64,000 nucleotides of DNA, from the NCBI GenBank assembly GCA_050633465.1, contig JBOEGO010000007.1, positions 74,629 to 138,628 of the forward strand. The letters run 5' to 3'. Below, in pieces: positions 43,796 to 51,481 of this stretch. The notes under the pieces are model-generated. The model saw only the letters and a program-made list of their open reading frames with translations, did not search any database and was not told the DNA's origin. The position numbers were made by a program, and so were the translations under genes. Numbering within the stretch: the first letter of the stretch is position 1; the number at the start of each line of letters is the position of its first letter. This DNA is from UBA3069 sp050633465 (GTDB taxonomy: Bacteria > Pseudomonadota > Alphaproteobacteria > Rhodobacterales > Rhodobacteraceae).

Positions 43796-44937
43796 TCCTG
43801 CACCCCGTTGATGCGCATTTTTTCCGGGTTGAACACCAGTTCCAGTTCACGCCAACGGTCGTATTTTTCGGGCGGAAGGTCAAACCCGTCATTGCCGCAG
43901 CGGATGATGGCGCGGCGTGCTGCCTCGTATGCCTGACGGGCCGAAGATTCGTTGCCACCCTGAAACGACAGCCGCTGGATGGATGAAATCACCGGTTTGC
44001 TGTCACGGCCCATTTCCACCAATACGGTGACCGATGTGCGCATGGCCTCGGCGGACAGGCTGCCCACGTTCCAGCAGCGTTGCACCGACACACGCAACGC
44101 ATTCATGTCACCGCTGGTCATCGGCGGGCCACTGGGGGCGCTGCCATTGCCGCTGGTGCTGGACGGCGTAGAGGAGGTGGCGCTGCCGCCCGCAAGGGCC
44201 GCCGCAAGCGCATCATTCACCGCCAATTGATCGGTCGCGGGGGCGTTATCCGCCTGTTGCGTTGGCGTCGGCGCTGGCGTCGGCGCGGGGCGGTTGGGGC
44301 GCGTTTTCGGGCGCAGGGATGTGGTGGGCGCACGGGATGGCGGCTCGGTTGCCTCTGTTACGACTTCGGTTGTGGCCTCTTCTGGCGCAGTTGCCTCTTG
44401 TGGCTGTTGCGGCGTGGTTGTGGGGGCGGTGTCGGGCACCACCTGCTCGCGCAGTTGTTCGTCCGGTCGGGTTTCGGGGGCCGGCTGTTCCACGGCTTGC
44501 GGCGCGACGCGGGGCACTGGACGCGGCACGGGCCGGTCGCTGGTTTGCGGGGCCAGCACGGCCTGTTCCTGCGGTGGCGGCGCGATCACCGGCGGCTGGT
44601 CCGTCACCTCGGCTTCGGCCGGTGGGGGCGGTGGCGGCGGTGGGGTTTCGGCCTGTGGAGGCGGGGTTTCGGCAGGGCGTGTCACCCGTGGCGGACGGTC
44701 CTGCTGGGTGGGGGCGGGCGCGTCGGATTGGCCCGCATCGGGAGTTTCGGGTGTGGTCACATCGGTGGCGGTTTGCGGCGGGCGTGCGCCCTCTAGCGCG
44801 CGGTCGAATTCGGCGCCGGTGATCATCGTGACCTCGGTCACGTCAAACGGTTCGGGTGTGGGGGCAAAGCCGCCAAACAGCAGCGCCGCGATGAACCCCG
44901 CGTGCCCGACCCCTGAAATGTAATGACCGATATGCAC
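43792..44937 (-). CDS. tolA: Cell envelope integrity protein TolA
   Basis: 381 residues. One N-terminal membrane helix (about 8-27, ISGVGHAGFIAALLFGG) includes the SGH-type motif that meets TolQR. A long Pro/Glu/Thr stalk (about 60-240, many PPP and APETP runs) replaces the helical Ala/Lys stalk of E. coli. A C-terminal domain (about 275-381) carries CWNVG and RCGNDGFDLPPEKYDRW. It transmits force from TolQR to the outer membrane. Overlaps the next gene by four bases. Confidence 0.9.
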   Translation of the reverse strand: MHIGHYISGVGHAGFIAALLFGGFAPTPEPFDVTEVTMITGAEFDRALEGARPPQTATDVTTPETPDAGQSDAPAPTQQDRPPRVTRPAETPPPQAETPPPPPPPPAEAEVTDQPPVIAPPPQEQAVLAPQTSDRPVPRPVPRVAPQAVEQPAPETRPDEQLREQVVPDTAPTTTPQQPQEATAPEEATTEVVTEATEPPSRAPTTSLRPKTRPNRPAPTPAPTPTQQADNAPATDQLAVNDALAAALAGGSATSSTPSSTSGNGSAPSGPPMTSGDMNALRVSVQRCWNVGSLSAEAMRTSVTVLVEMGRDSKPVISSIQRLSFQGGNESSARQAYEAARRAIIRCGNDGFDLPPEKYDRWRELELVFNPEKMRINGVQE

Positions 44938-44953
44938 CTATGCGCCTCCGGCC

Positions 44954-45442
44954 TCAGTTGTTGCCGGTCGCGGCGTCGGTCCCGTCAAGGCGCGGACCAC
45001 CGGCATCGGTCACCAGCCCGATGTTGGAAAACCCGCCACGGTTCAGCGCCCCCATGACCTGCACCACCTGCGCATAGGGCACCGCCCCGTCCGCACGCAG
45101 GAACACACGGTCACCGGACCGTTCGGCAGCAATGGCGCGCAAACGGTTCACCATGTCATCCATCGGCACCTCGGTTGTCTGGATCATCACGGTGCCCGTT
45201 GCGGTGATGGTGACGGCCAATGGTTCCTCCTGCTCGCCCGGCAGGGCGTTGGCGGCGGTCTTGGGCAGTTCGACAGGCACCCCCACCGTCATCAGCGGCG
45301 CGGCGACCATAAAGATGATCAACAGCACCAGCATCACATCAACAAAAGGCGTGACGTTGATTTCGGCCATCGGTTTGGCCCCGCCTGCGCGGGACCGCCT
45401 GCGGCGTGATCCGCCGGATTTTTGCGTGACACCCGCGCCCAT
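44954..45442 (-). CDS. tolR: TolR (ExbD family)
   Basis: 162 residues. A basic cytoplasmic start precedes one membrane helix beginning INVTPFVDVMLVLLIIFMV (about 29-50) with the essential proton-handling D35. A periplasmic domain follows. It works with TolQ as the stator of the Tol motor. The C-terminus is somewhat longer than in E. coli (LDGTDAATGNN tail). Three bases separate it from tolQ. Confidence 0.95.
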   Translation of the reverse strand: MGAGVTQKSGGSRRRRSRAGGAKPMAEINVTPFVDVMLVLLIIFMVAAPLMTVGVPVELPKTAANALPGEQEEPLAVTITATGTVMIQTTEVPMDDMVNRLRAIAAERSGDRVFLRADGAVPYAQVVQVMGALNRGGFSNIGLVTDAGGPRLDGTDAATGNN

Positions 45443-45445
45443 GGT

Positions 45446-46141
45446 TCAGGCGTCCAACTGGCGCGACAGGATGGTGGCGAATTCGTCGGCGAAACTTTCG
45501 TAACCCGCGACGATGCGGTCGCTGTCTGCGCTAAGTTTGTTATAGAAGATCACCGCCGGGATGGCCGCAACCAGCCCCAATGCCGTTGCCAGCAAGGCCT
45601 CGGCGATGCCGGGGGCCACGACTGCCAGATTGGTGTTTTGCTGTTCCGCGATGCCGATAAAGGCGTGCATGATGCCCCAGACCGTGCCGAACAATCCCAC
45701 AAAGGGCGCGGTGGAGCCAACGGTCGCCAAAACCTGCAACCCGCCTTGCAGGGCTTCGGCTTCGCGGGTGATGGCCACGTTCATGGAACGGTCAATGCGG
45801 GCCTGCGCACCGGCGATCAGCGCGCCATCGGTGCGGTGGCTGCGGCGCCATTCGATCATGCCCGCAGCAAAGATTTTTTCAGACTGGCCAGAGGGTTCGG
45901 TGCCGATCTTGTCGAACAACTCGTCCAAAGGGTCACCGGACCAGAATGCGCGGTCGAATGCCTCGGCCTCGGCCCGCGCACGGCGATAGGCGATCAGTTT
46001 TTGCACGATAATCGACCAGCCCCAGAACGAGGCGACGATTAACCCGATCATCACAAGTTTGACGGTAAATGTGGATTGGGCAAACAGCGCCCACATGGAA
46101 AAATCCATCTCGGACACGGCGGCCAAGGTTTCTTGATTCAT
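45446..46141 (-). CDS. tolQ: TolQ (ExbB family)
   Basis: 231 residues, three membrane helices (about 20-40, 135-155, 170-195) with the conserved proton-channel segments TAPFVGLFGTVWGIMHAF and ALLATALGLVAAIPAVIFYN. It forms the TolQ5R2 proton-driven motor in the inner membrane. It is the first tol gene after ybgC, 99 bases downstream of it, with AGGCAG before the ATG. Confidence 0.96.
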   Translation of the reverse strand: MNQETLAAVSEMDFSMWALFAQSTFTVKLVMIGLIVASFWGWSIIVQKLIAYRRARAEAEAFDRAFWSGDPLDELFDKIGTEPSGQSEKIFAAGMIEWRRSHRTDGALIAGAQARIDRSMNVAITREAEALQGGLQVLATVGSTAPFVGLFGTVWGIMHAFIGIAEQQNTNLAVVAPGIAEALLATALGLVAAIPAVIFYNKLSADSDRIVAGYESFADEFATILSRQLDA

Positions 46142-46240
46142 CTGCCTGCTCTCTTTGGGGCCGTTTTCCGGCCATCTTGCGCAGCAGGTTATCCGATCAC
46201 AGGCGTGATTGCCAACACAACCCGTTGTGAGCCAGCGTTA

Positions 46241-46630
46241 TCAGTGCAAAAGCAGGCGAATATTTGCCGGAAGCCGGGCAGGGTGGCCGGTGTCGTTGAT
46301 CATCACCACCGTGACCACGGCGTGAAACAGCTCTTCTTTGCCGCGCATCACCTTTTGATCCATGATCAGGCGGGCGGCGGTGACGGCTGTGACCTCGGTC
46401 ATCACGGTCAGTTCGTCATCCAGTTTGGCGGGGAGCAGGTAATCGGCCTCGACCCGGCGGACGGCAAAGACCAGGCCTTCGTCCTCTTTCAAGGCGCGCT
46501 GATCAATGCCCAGCCCGCGCACCCAGTCGCTGCGCGCCCGTTCGATATAGCGTAAGTAATTGGCGTAATAGACGATTCCGGCCATGTCGGTGTCTTCGTA
46601 ATAGACCCGGATCGGCAATTTATGCGTCAT
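46241..46630 (-). CDS. ybgC: Tol-Pal-associated acyl-CoA thioesterase YbgC
   Basis: 129 residues, a hotdog-fold thioesterase. The signature YYEDTDMAGIVYYANYLRY (10-28) includes catalytic D15. The His often found in VYHANY is Tyr here. It hydrolyses short or medium acyl-CoA or acyl-ACP, and the gene heads the tol-pal operon in many proteobacteria, as here. Cytoplasmic or peripheral. Confidence 0.93.
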   Translation of the reverse strand: MTHKLPIRVYYEDTDMAGIVYYANYLRYIERARSDWVRGLGIDQRALKEDEGLVFAVRRVEADYLLPAKLDDELTVMTEVTAVTAARLIMDQKVMRGKEELFHAVVTVVMINDTGHPARLPANIRLLLH

Positions 46631-46775
46631 CTTTGCTGCCCTTTTGCTGCGCTATCCGCACCCTAAGGCGGGATCGGATGTGGGGCAAGCGCGTGATGGG
46701 CCGTTTCACGAATCGCGATTTGACGGCACGGCGGGCCTGCGCCAAACTGATGCGAACAGGAAAAGGAGCGCGCCG

Positions 46776-47372
46776 GTGCCCGCATTGAAACCCACTGAAT
46801 TCTATGGTGAAATCACATATCTGGGCCGCGTGGCGCGGCGTGATGAAAGCCTGCGCTCGGATCCGTTACAAGAGGTGCTGGCCACATGGGCAGGGGTCGA
46901 AGGCGAGGAGCACAGCGGCATCAACCGCCCGTCCTGTAGCCGCGTCACCGCGCAACATCCGCGCGGCACGACGATCCGGAATGTGCGCCAGTTCAGCATT
47001 ATCTCTGCCGAGGAACTGTCTGAAATCGCGACAAAAATGGGCGTAGACAGGGTGGCGCCGGAATGGGTGGGGGCATCCATCTGCCTGTCGGGTCTGCCGG
47101 ATTTAACCCATCTGCCCCCGTCATCGCGCCTGCAATCGGAAACCGGAACCACGCTGGTAATCGACATGGAAAACCGCCCCTGCACCCTGCCAATCGCCGA
47201 AATCGCACGGGAATACCCCGAGGAAAAGGCCCGCAGGTTCAAGGCGGCGGCGAACGGTCTGCGCGGCGTAACGGCATGGGTCGAACGCGAGGGGCCGCTG
47301 CGTTTGGGCGAAGCCCTGCGCCTGCATATTCCCGACCAACGTATCTGGTCCCACCTGGAAGCGGCGCGGTAA
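46776..47372 (+). CDS. MOSC-domain protein
   Basis: 198 residues from a GTG start at 46776 with AAAAGGAG eight bases upstream; the longer frame to 46644 has no support. The MOSC fold is suggested by the GITYLGRV start, the WVGASICLSGLPDLTHLPPSSRL strand-turn segment (about 97-120), and DMENRPC with the conserved Cys (about residue 138). MOSC proteins bind molybdenum cofactor and move sulfur; the substrate is unknown. Divergent from ybgC. Confidence 0.8.
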   Translation: MPALKPTEFYGEITYLGRVARRDESLRSDPLQEVLATWAGVEGEEHSGINRPSCSRVTAQHPRGTTIRNVRQFSIISAEELSEIATKMGVDRVAPEWVGASICLSGLPDLTHLPPSSRLQSETGTTLVIDMENRPCTLPIAEIAREYPEEKARRFKAAANGLRGVTAWVEREGPLRLGEALRLHIPDQRIWSHLEAAR

Positions 47373-47623
47373 TCGTCCGGAACGCCGTGTTGCAACATGA
47401 TCTGTTCAGTTTTGCGCCAATGGGAAACGCGGTTGACCGATCCGCGCCGTTGCCTGGCGTAATTGCGTCGAAAATGGCCAATTTATCATTGTAGCAAGCG
47501 GTTAGGCAGCGTTATAGCGCCTTTGCGTGCAGGGCTGTTACTGACCCGGTGATGGGGATAAGAAGGCCGCGCATGACCCTGCCCCAAGGGGATGTTTTGG
47601 ACCAATTAGCGAAAGTGATGCCC

Positions 47624-48526
47624 ATGACTGCAGATCGGATCGACGGAAAAACCTTTGCGGCGGATGTTCGGGGCCGTGTGGCGACACAGGTGGCGCGCCT
47701 GCGCGAAGTGCATGGCATCACACCCGGTTTGGCGGTGGTGCTGGTGGGCGAGGATCCGGCCAGTCAGGTCTATGTCAAAAACAAAGGTATCCAGACCGTC
47801 GAGGCGGGGATGCAATCGTTTGAACACAAGCTGGATACCAGCGTAAACGAGGCCGATTTGCTGTCGCTGATCGCTGATTTGAACGCAGACAAGGCGGTGC
47901 ATGGCATTCTGGTGCAGTTGCCCCTGCCCAAACATATTGATGAATCCGGGGTTTTGAATGCGATTGATCCCGCGAAAGATGTCGACGGGTTTCACATTTC
48001 GAACGTGGGCCTGCTGGCAACAGGGCAAAAGGCGATGGTGCCCTGCACGCCGCTGGGTTGTTTGATGATGCTGCGTGATCGCCATGGTGATCTGTCCGGA
48101 ATGAACGCCGTGGTGATCGGGCGATCCAATATTGTGGGCAAGCCGATGGCGCAATTGCTGCTGCGCGACAGTTGCACCGTGACGGTTGCCCATTCGCGCA
48201 CCAAGGATATCGAGGAGGTGGTGCGCCGCGCCGATATCGTGGTGGCAGCCGTGGGGCGGGCGCAGATGGTGAACGCCGCCTGGATCAAACCGGGGGCCAC
48301 GGTGATTGATGTGGGCATCAACCGGATTGAAGCGCCGGAAAAGGGCGAAGGCAAAACGCGGTTGGTCGGAGATGTGGATTACGCCTCTGTTGCCGGGGTG
48401 GCGGGCGCAATCACGCCGGTGCCGGGCGGGGTCGGGCCAATGACAATCGCCTGCCTGCTGGCCAATACGCTGACTGCATGCTGTCGCGCCAACGGTTTGC
48501 CCGAACCCGAAGGTTTGACCGCCTGA
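47624..48526 (+). CDS. folD: Bifunctional methylenetetrahydrofolate dehydrogenase/cyclohydrolase
   Basis: 300 residues. It interconverts 5,10-methylene-, methenyl- and 10-formyl-tetrahydrofolate using NADP. The catalytic Lys lies in SQVYVKNKG, and the family signatures QLPLPKHID and PCTPLGCLMML are present. The nucleotide-binding VVIGRSNIVGKPM and the C-terminal PVPGGVGPMT follow. ATG 47624 gives the family length; ATG 47618 two codons earlier is possible. The upstream 250 bases hold no gene. Confidence 0.96.
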   Translation: MTADRIDGKTFAADVRGRVATQVARLREVHGITPGLAVVLVGEDPASQVYVKNKGIQTVEAGMQSFEHKLDTSVNEADLLSLIADLNADKAVHGILVQLPLPKHIDESGVLNAIDPAKDVDGFHISNVGLLATGQKAMVPCTPLGCLMMLRDRHGDLSGMNAVVIGRSNIVGKPMAQLLLRDSCTVTVAHSRTKDIEEVVRRADIVVAAVGRAQMVNAAWIKPGATVIDVGINRIEAPEKGEGKTRLVGDVDYASVAGVAGAITPVPGGVGPMTIACLLANTLTACCRANGLPEPEGLTA

Positions 48527-48530
48527 TCTG

Positions 48531-48953
48531 TCATCCCCCGGTTGCGGGGGTGAAAAACCCCGCTAATACAACATCATACATGATGCGGCCGGGCAGCAGG
48601 GTGAACAACCCTGCGCCCAGCAACGCGCCATATGTCAGGCCCAGCATGATTTTCCGGTGCTGCGCCACACGGCGTTTCCGGATCGCGATAATCGCCCCGA
48701 ACAATGCAAACAGGGCCAGAACCGACAGCAGGTGGATCGGCGAAAACGGCCCGATCATGCGGATGCTGTTTACCGCAAAGCTGGACAGGGCGACGGTGGC
48801 CATCAGCACCACCCATGCCCAGCCTAACCCTTTGTGCAGGCGCGACCCGCGTGGCAGTGCAAATATCGTCAGGGTGAGCGGAATCAGGAGCAGCGCGGCA
48901 AAGGCATGAAGCTGGACCGGAAATGATGCGGCAAAAAGCGGGGCAAGGGACAT
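48531..48953 (-). CDS. DUF2306-type small membrane protein
   Basis: 140 residues with four predicted membrane helices (about 12-30, 45-62, 68-88, 105-125). HA at the first helix, LHKGLGWAWV and AQHRKIMLGLTYGALL are typical of the DUF2306 family, whose paired His residues suggest haem or metal contact. Function unknown. The ATG at 48953 follows AAAGGTG. It is convergent with folD, four bases between stops, and divergent from the LytTR gene. Confidence 0.8.
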   Translation of the reverse strand: MSLAPLFAASFPVQLHAFAALLLIPLTLTIFALPRGSRLHKGLGWAWVVLMATVALSSFAVNSIRMIGPFSPIHLLSVLALFALFGAIIAIRKRRVAQHRKIMLGLTYGALLGAGLFTLLPGRIMYDVVLAGFFTPATGG

Positions 48954-49067
48954 GTAACACCTTTGACGGATTGAAAAATGTGGCGGTTGCTTGATATGGC
49001 AAGCCGTGCCAGATTGGGCTGCGATCACTCAACCCGCCTTGCGCCAAAGCACCCGAATCCTTCGCGA

Positions 49068-49829
49068 ATGACCCAACCCGAATCCAGCCAGTCAGCCACG
49101 CTTCGCCAATCACCGTCTGGGGCGTTGGCGTTTTTTATTGCGCTTTGGATCGTATTGTCGGGGTTGGCGGCAATGGCAGGTCCGTTCGGCACTTTTGACC
49201 TGTTGGAATTCGCGCCAAGGCTGGCCTATTGGGCTGCAGTGGTGGCGGTTTCGATCGCATTGGATTGCGGGTTGCGGTGGCTGTTGCGCGGGCGTCCCCG
49301 GCACTGGCGTCTGTTGGGGCGCATTCCCTATGCCATTGTTTTAGCTTGTATAATTCATGCTATGAACCGTATCGTCTTTGCCCATTGGGGCGGGTGGCAA
49401 GACCTGCTGTGGCTGGCATTTATTGTCATGTCAGTCGGCGCCGCAATAGAGGGCACGCTGATCATTCTGTCACCCGATCCGGCCAGCGCCCCCACCGCGC
49501 CCGGCAGCGATCCGGCCGAGAGTTTTCTGCGCCGTCTGCCCATAGATAAACGTGGTGCTGTGGTGCGACTAGAGGCGCAGGATCATTACCTGAACGTGGT
49601 TACGACAGCGGGTGAAGCCCTTGTTTTGCTGCGTATGGCCGATGCCGAGGCGGAACTGGAGGCGGCGCATGGCATGCGGGTGCATCGTTCGCATTGGGTG
49701 GCGATTGATCGCGTGGTCGGCCACCGTCGCCGCGACGGGCGTGATTTTCTGGTGACTGCGGATCAGGCCGAAGTGCCGGTTAGCAGATCGTTCCGGCCCG
49801 CCGTCAAAGCCGCGGGGTTGATTGTCTGA
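49068..49829 (+). CDS. Membrane-anchored LytTR-domain regulator (copy 1)
   Basis: 253 residues. Four membrane helices (about 18-37, 52-68, 86-104, 112-134) precede a LytTR DNA-binding domain (about 160-253: GAVVRLEAQDHYLNVVT, MRVHRSHWVA, VPVSRSFRPAVKAAG). No receiver domain is present, so it is not a classical response regulator. It probably senses something at the membrane and binds DNA from there. It is homologous along its length to the protein at 50454-51266 (AGPFGTF...RLAYW). The ATG at 49068 fits best; no clear ribosome site. Confidence 0.85.
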   Translation: MTQPESSQSATLRQSPSGALAFFIALWIVLSGLAAMAGPFGTFDLLEFAPRLAYWAAVVAVSIALDCGLRWLLRGRPRHWRLLGRIPYAIVLACIIHAMNRIVFAHWGGWQDLLWLAFIVMSVGAAIEGTLIILSPDPASAPTAPGSDPAESFLRRLPIDKRGAVVRLEAQDHYLNVVTTAGEALVLLRMADAEAELEAAHGMRVHRSHWVAIDRVVGHRRRDGRDFLVTADQAEVPVSRSFRPAVKAAGLIV

Positions 49830-49841
49830 ACTGGCGGGGCG

Positions 49842-50261
49842 CTAGATTTGAACGGGCACCATTGTGCCTTGCATTACAGCAATCAAAACCTCTTTTTCTG
49901 CTTCTATTGCAAAGACTTCGGCGGTGACGACCACCAAGCGGCGGCCGGGTTTCACCACCCGCCCAACGGCGCGCAGCCGATCACCACGGGCAGGGGCGGT
50001 CAGGTTGATTTTGATTTCGGCGGTCACGACCACGGTATTTTCGGGCATGACGGTTTGCGCGGCATAACCCGCGGCTGTGTCGTCGATTGAAAATGTCAGC
50101 CCCGCATGGCCATGCCCCTGATGCTGGCGCGCGCCGGGCAGGATCGGGGCCTCGATCACCACCCGACCCTGGTCTATCTCGACAATCTGCGCACCAAGTG
50201 TCGCCATCATTGGCTGGTTTTTGAAACTGTGCTTGATGCGATCATGGAGCGTATCTGCCAT
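49842..50261 (-). CDS. PaaI-family hotdog thioesterase
   Basis: 139 residues. The segment GHGHAGLTFSIDDTAAGYAAQ (about 48-68) is the PaaI-type active region (HxG...D). It would hydrolyse CoA thioesters; the substrate is unknown. The ATG at 50261 has AAAGGCG nine bases upstream. It lies convergently behind the first LytTR gene and divergently to the second, so one of the two regulators may control it; that is inference. Confidence 0.85.
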   Translation of the reverse strand: MADTLHDRIKHSFKNQPMMATLGAQIVEIDQGRVVIEAPILPGARQHQGHGHAGLTFSIDDTAAGYAAQTVMPENTVVVTAEIKINLTAPARGDRLRAVGRVVKPGRRLVVVTAEVFAIEAEKEVLIAVMQGTMVPVQI

Positions 50262-50453
50262 CACGGTTTGCGCCTTTTTTATCGGGAATTTTGGTCGTTA
50301 ATACCTGCGCCAAAAAGGTTAAGATGCATGGTGCCATAGCCAACCGCAAGGCATAAGGTGCAAAGTAACGCTGCGATCAACCCTAGGTGGCGGGGCTTGC
50401 CTATTGGGCGATTTTTCAAGTAACAGACCGAAATAGAAGGGTTTTTGTTCCCA

Positions 50454-51266
50454 ATGCAATCGGGGGGCCAGGTGTCGATTAAGTCCATTTTACGAAAGAT
50501 GTTGGCAGAACTGTTTTCGACGCGGCCGATTGCGGTGGCTGTTTTGTTAACCATGGCAGTGGCGATTGCGGGCCCGTTCAGCACCTTTATCCTGTTTTCG
50601 ATACCGGAAAGAGTGGCCTATTGGGGGCTGGTTGTTTTCCTGTCTTTGACCTGTTCCGCATTGGTCCGCGCCACGGCGGACGAGCTGTGGCCAGATGGTC
50701 CGGTGTGGCGTGATTCCCTTGCTGTGCTGATCGGTATGCCGATTGTCCTGACGCCGCTTTTGGTATTTCTGACGCGGTTTGTATTGGATGGCACTGGCTG
50801 GACGCCCCCCGGAATGATCAAGATGGGGATATATATCGGGATCGTTTCTGCGGTGGTTGGCATCATGCGCCTGTCGTTGAAATCGGGCAGTGCCGCAGAC
50901 ATCACATTGGCCGAACAGACCAGCGAAGAAGGCGTGCAAGAGGCACCATTCCCGCGCCTGCATCAACGCCTGCCAACAGAAGCCAAGGGCCGAATTTTGC
51001 GGCTAAGTGCCGATAATCATTTCGTTTTAATCCATACGGAAAAGGGCACGCATCAGGTGCGGATGCGGTTCAACGATGCGATTGCGGAAATGGATGCGGT
51101 GTTGGGATATTGCGCGCATCGTTCGCATTGGGTTGTGGCGGCGGCGGTCGAATCAACCGAGCGCGAGGGGGCGAAACTGTTCCTGCGTATGGTTGATGGC
51201 GCGTTGGTGCCCGTCAGCCGGAAATACCGAGAGACCCTGGAACAAGCAGGGCTGATCACGGTGTAG
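50454..51266 (+). CDS. Membrane-anchored LytTR-domain regulator (copy 2)
   Basis: About 270 residues. Four membrane helices (about 25-45, 50-68, 88-110, 122-142) precede a LytTR domain (about 175-270: GRILRLSADNHFVLIHT, CAHRSHWVV, VPVSRKYRETLEQAG). It is paralogous to the gene at 49068: both share AGPF-TF-L----ER-AYW in the first loop and HRSHWV in the DNA-binding domain. The start could be ATG 50454, TTG 50445 or GTG 50472. No receiver or kinase gene is adjacent. It ends before a strong bidirectional terminator. Confidence 0.83.
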   Translation: MQSGGQVSIKSILRKMLAELFSTRPIAVAVLLTMAVAIAGPFSTFILFSIPERVAYWGLVVFLSLTCSALVRATADELWPDGPVWRDSLAVLIGMPIVLTPLLVFLTRFVLDGTGWTPPGMIKMGIYIGIVSAVVGIMRLSLKSGSAADITLAEQTSEEGVQEAPFPRLHQRLPTEAKGRILRLSADNHFVLIHTEKGTHQVRMRFNDAIAEMDAVLGYCAHRSHWVVAAAVESTEREGAKLFLRMVDGALVPVSRKYRETLEQAGLITV

Positions 51267-51362
51267 TGCCGGGATTGCCGCAGGGCGAAAACCGCCGATA
51301 CGGATCGTATGAAACACCGTATGAATCCAGAGAATCCATAGATTCAAGGGGGTGAATCCATG

Positions 51363-51396
51363 AAAACGCAAAGCCCGAGGGGGTGCTTTGCGTTTT
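51363..51396. terminator. Bidirectional terminator between LytTR gene and AAA ATPase
   Basis: Perfect 12-bp stem AAAACGCAAAGC (51363-51374) with GCTTTGCGTTTT (51385-51396), ten-base loop, between convergent genes. Confidence 0.9.
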
Positions 51397-51481
51397 GGTT
51401 TGCGCGCATGGCTGCGTAGCGGTTTGGTTTTGCGAAAATGGCGGGGCTTGATGATGCAAACACCCCACCACCTTGCGAATA

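Noticed and set aside
44080..44923. Long plus-strand ORFs across tolA
   Set aside because: Gly/Arg/Trp-rich translations caused by the Pro/Glu/Thr stalk codons of tolA on the other strand; no family match and no ribosome site.
46644..46775. 44-codon extension of the MOSC protein
   Set aside because: Crosses the divergent ybgC promoter region; GTG 46776 has AAAAGGAG at the right distance.
48535..48550. CCCCCG-GTTG-CGGGGG hairpin as folD terminator
   Set aside because: No T-run and it lies within the last codons of the convergent DUF2306 gene, so its role is uncertain.
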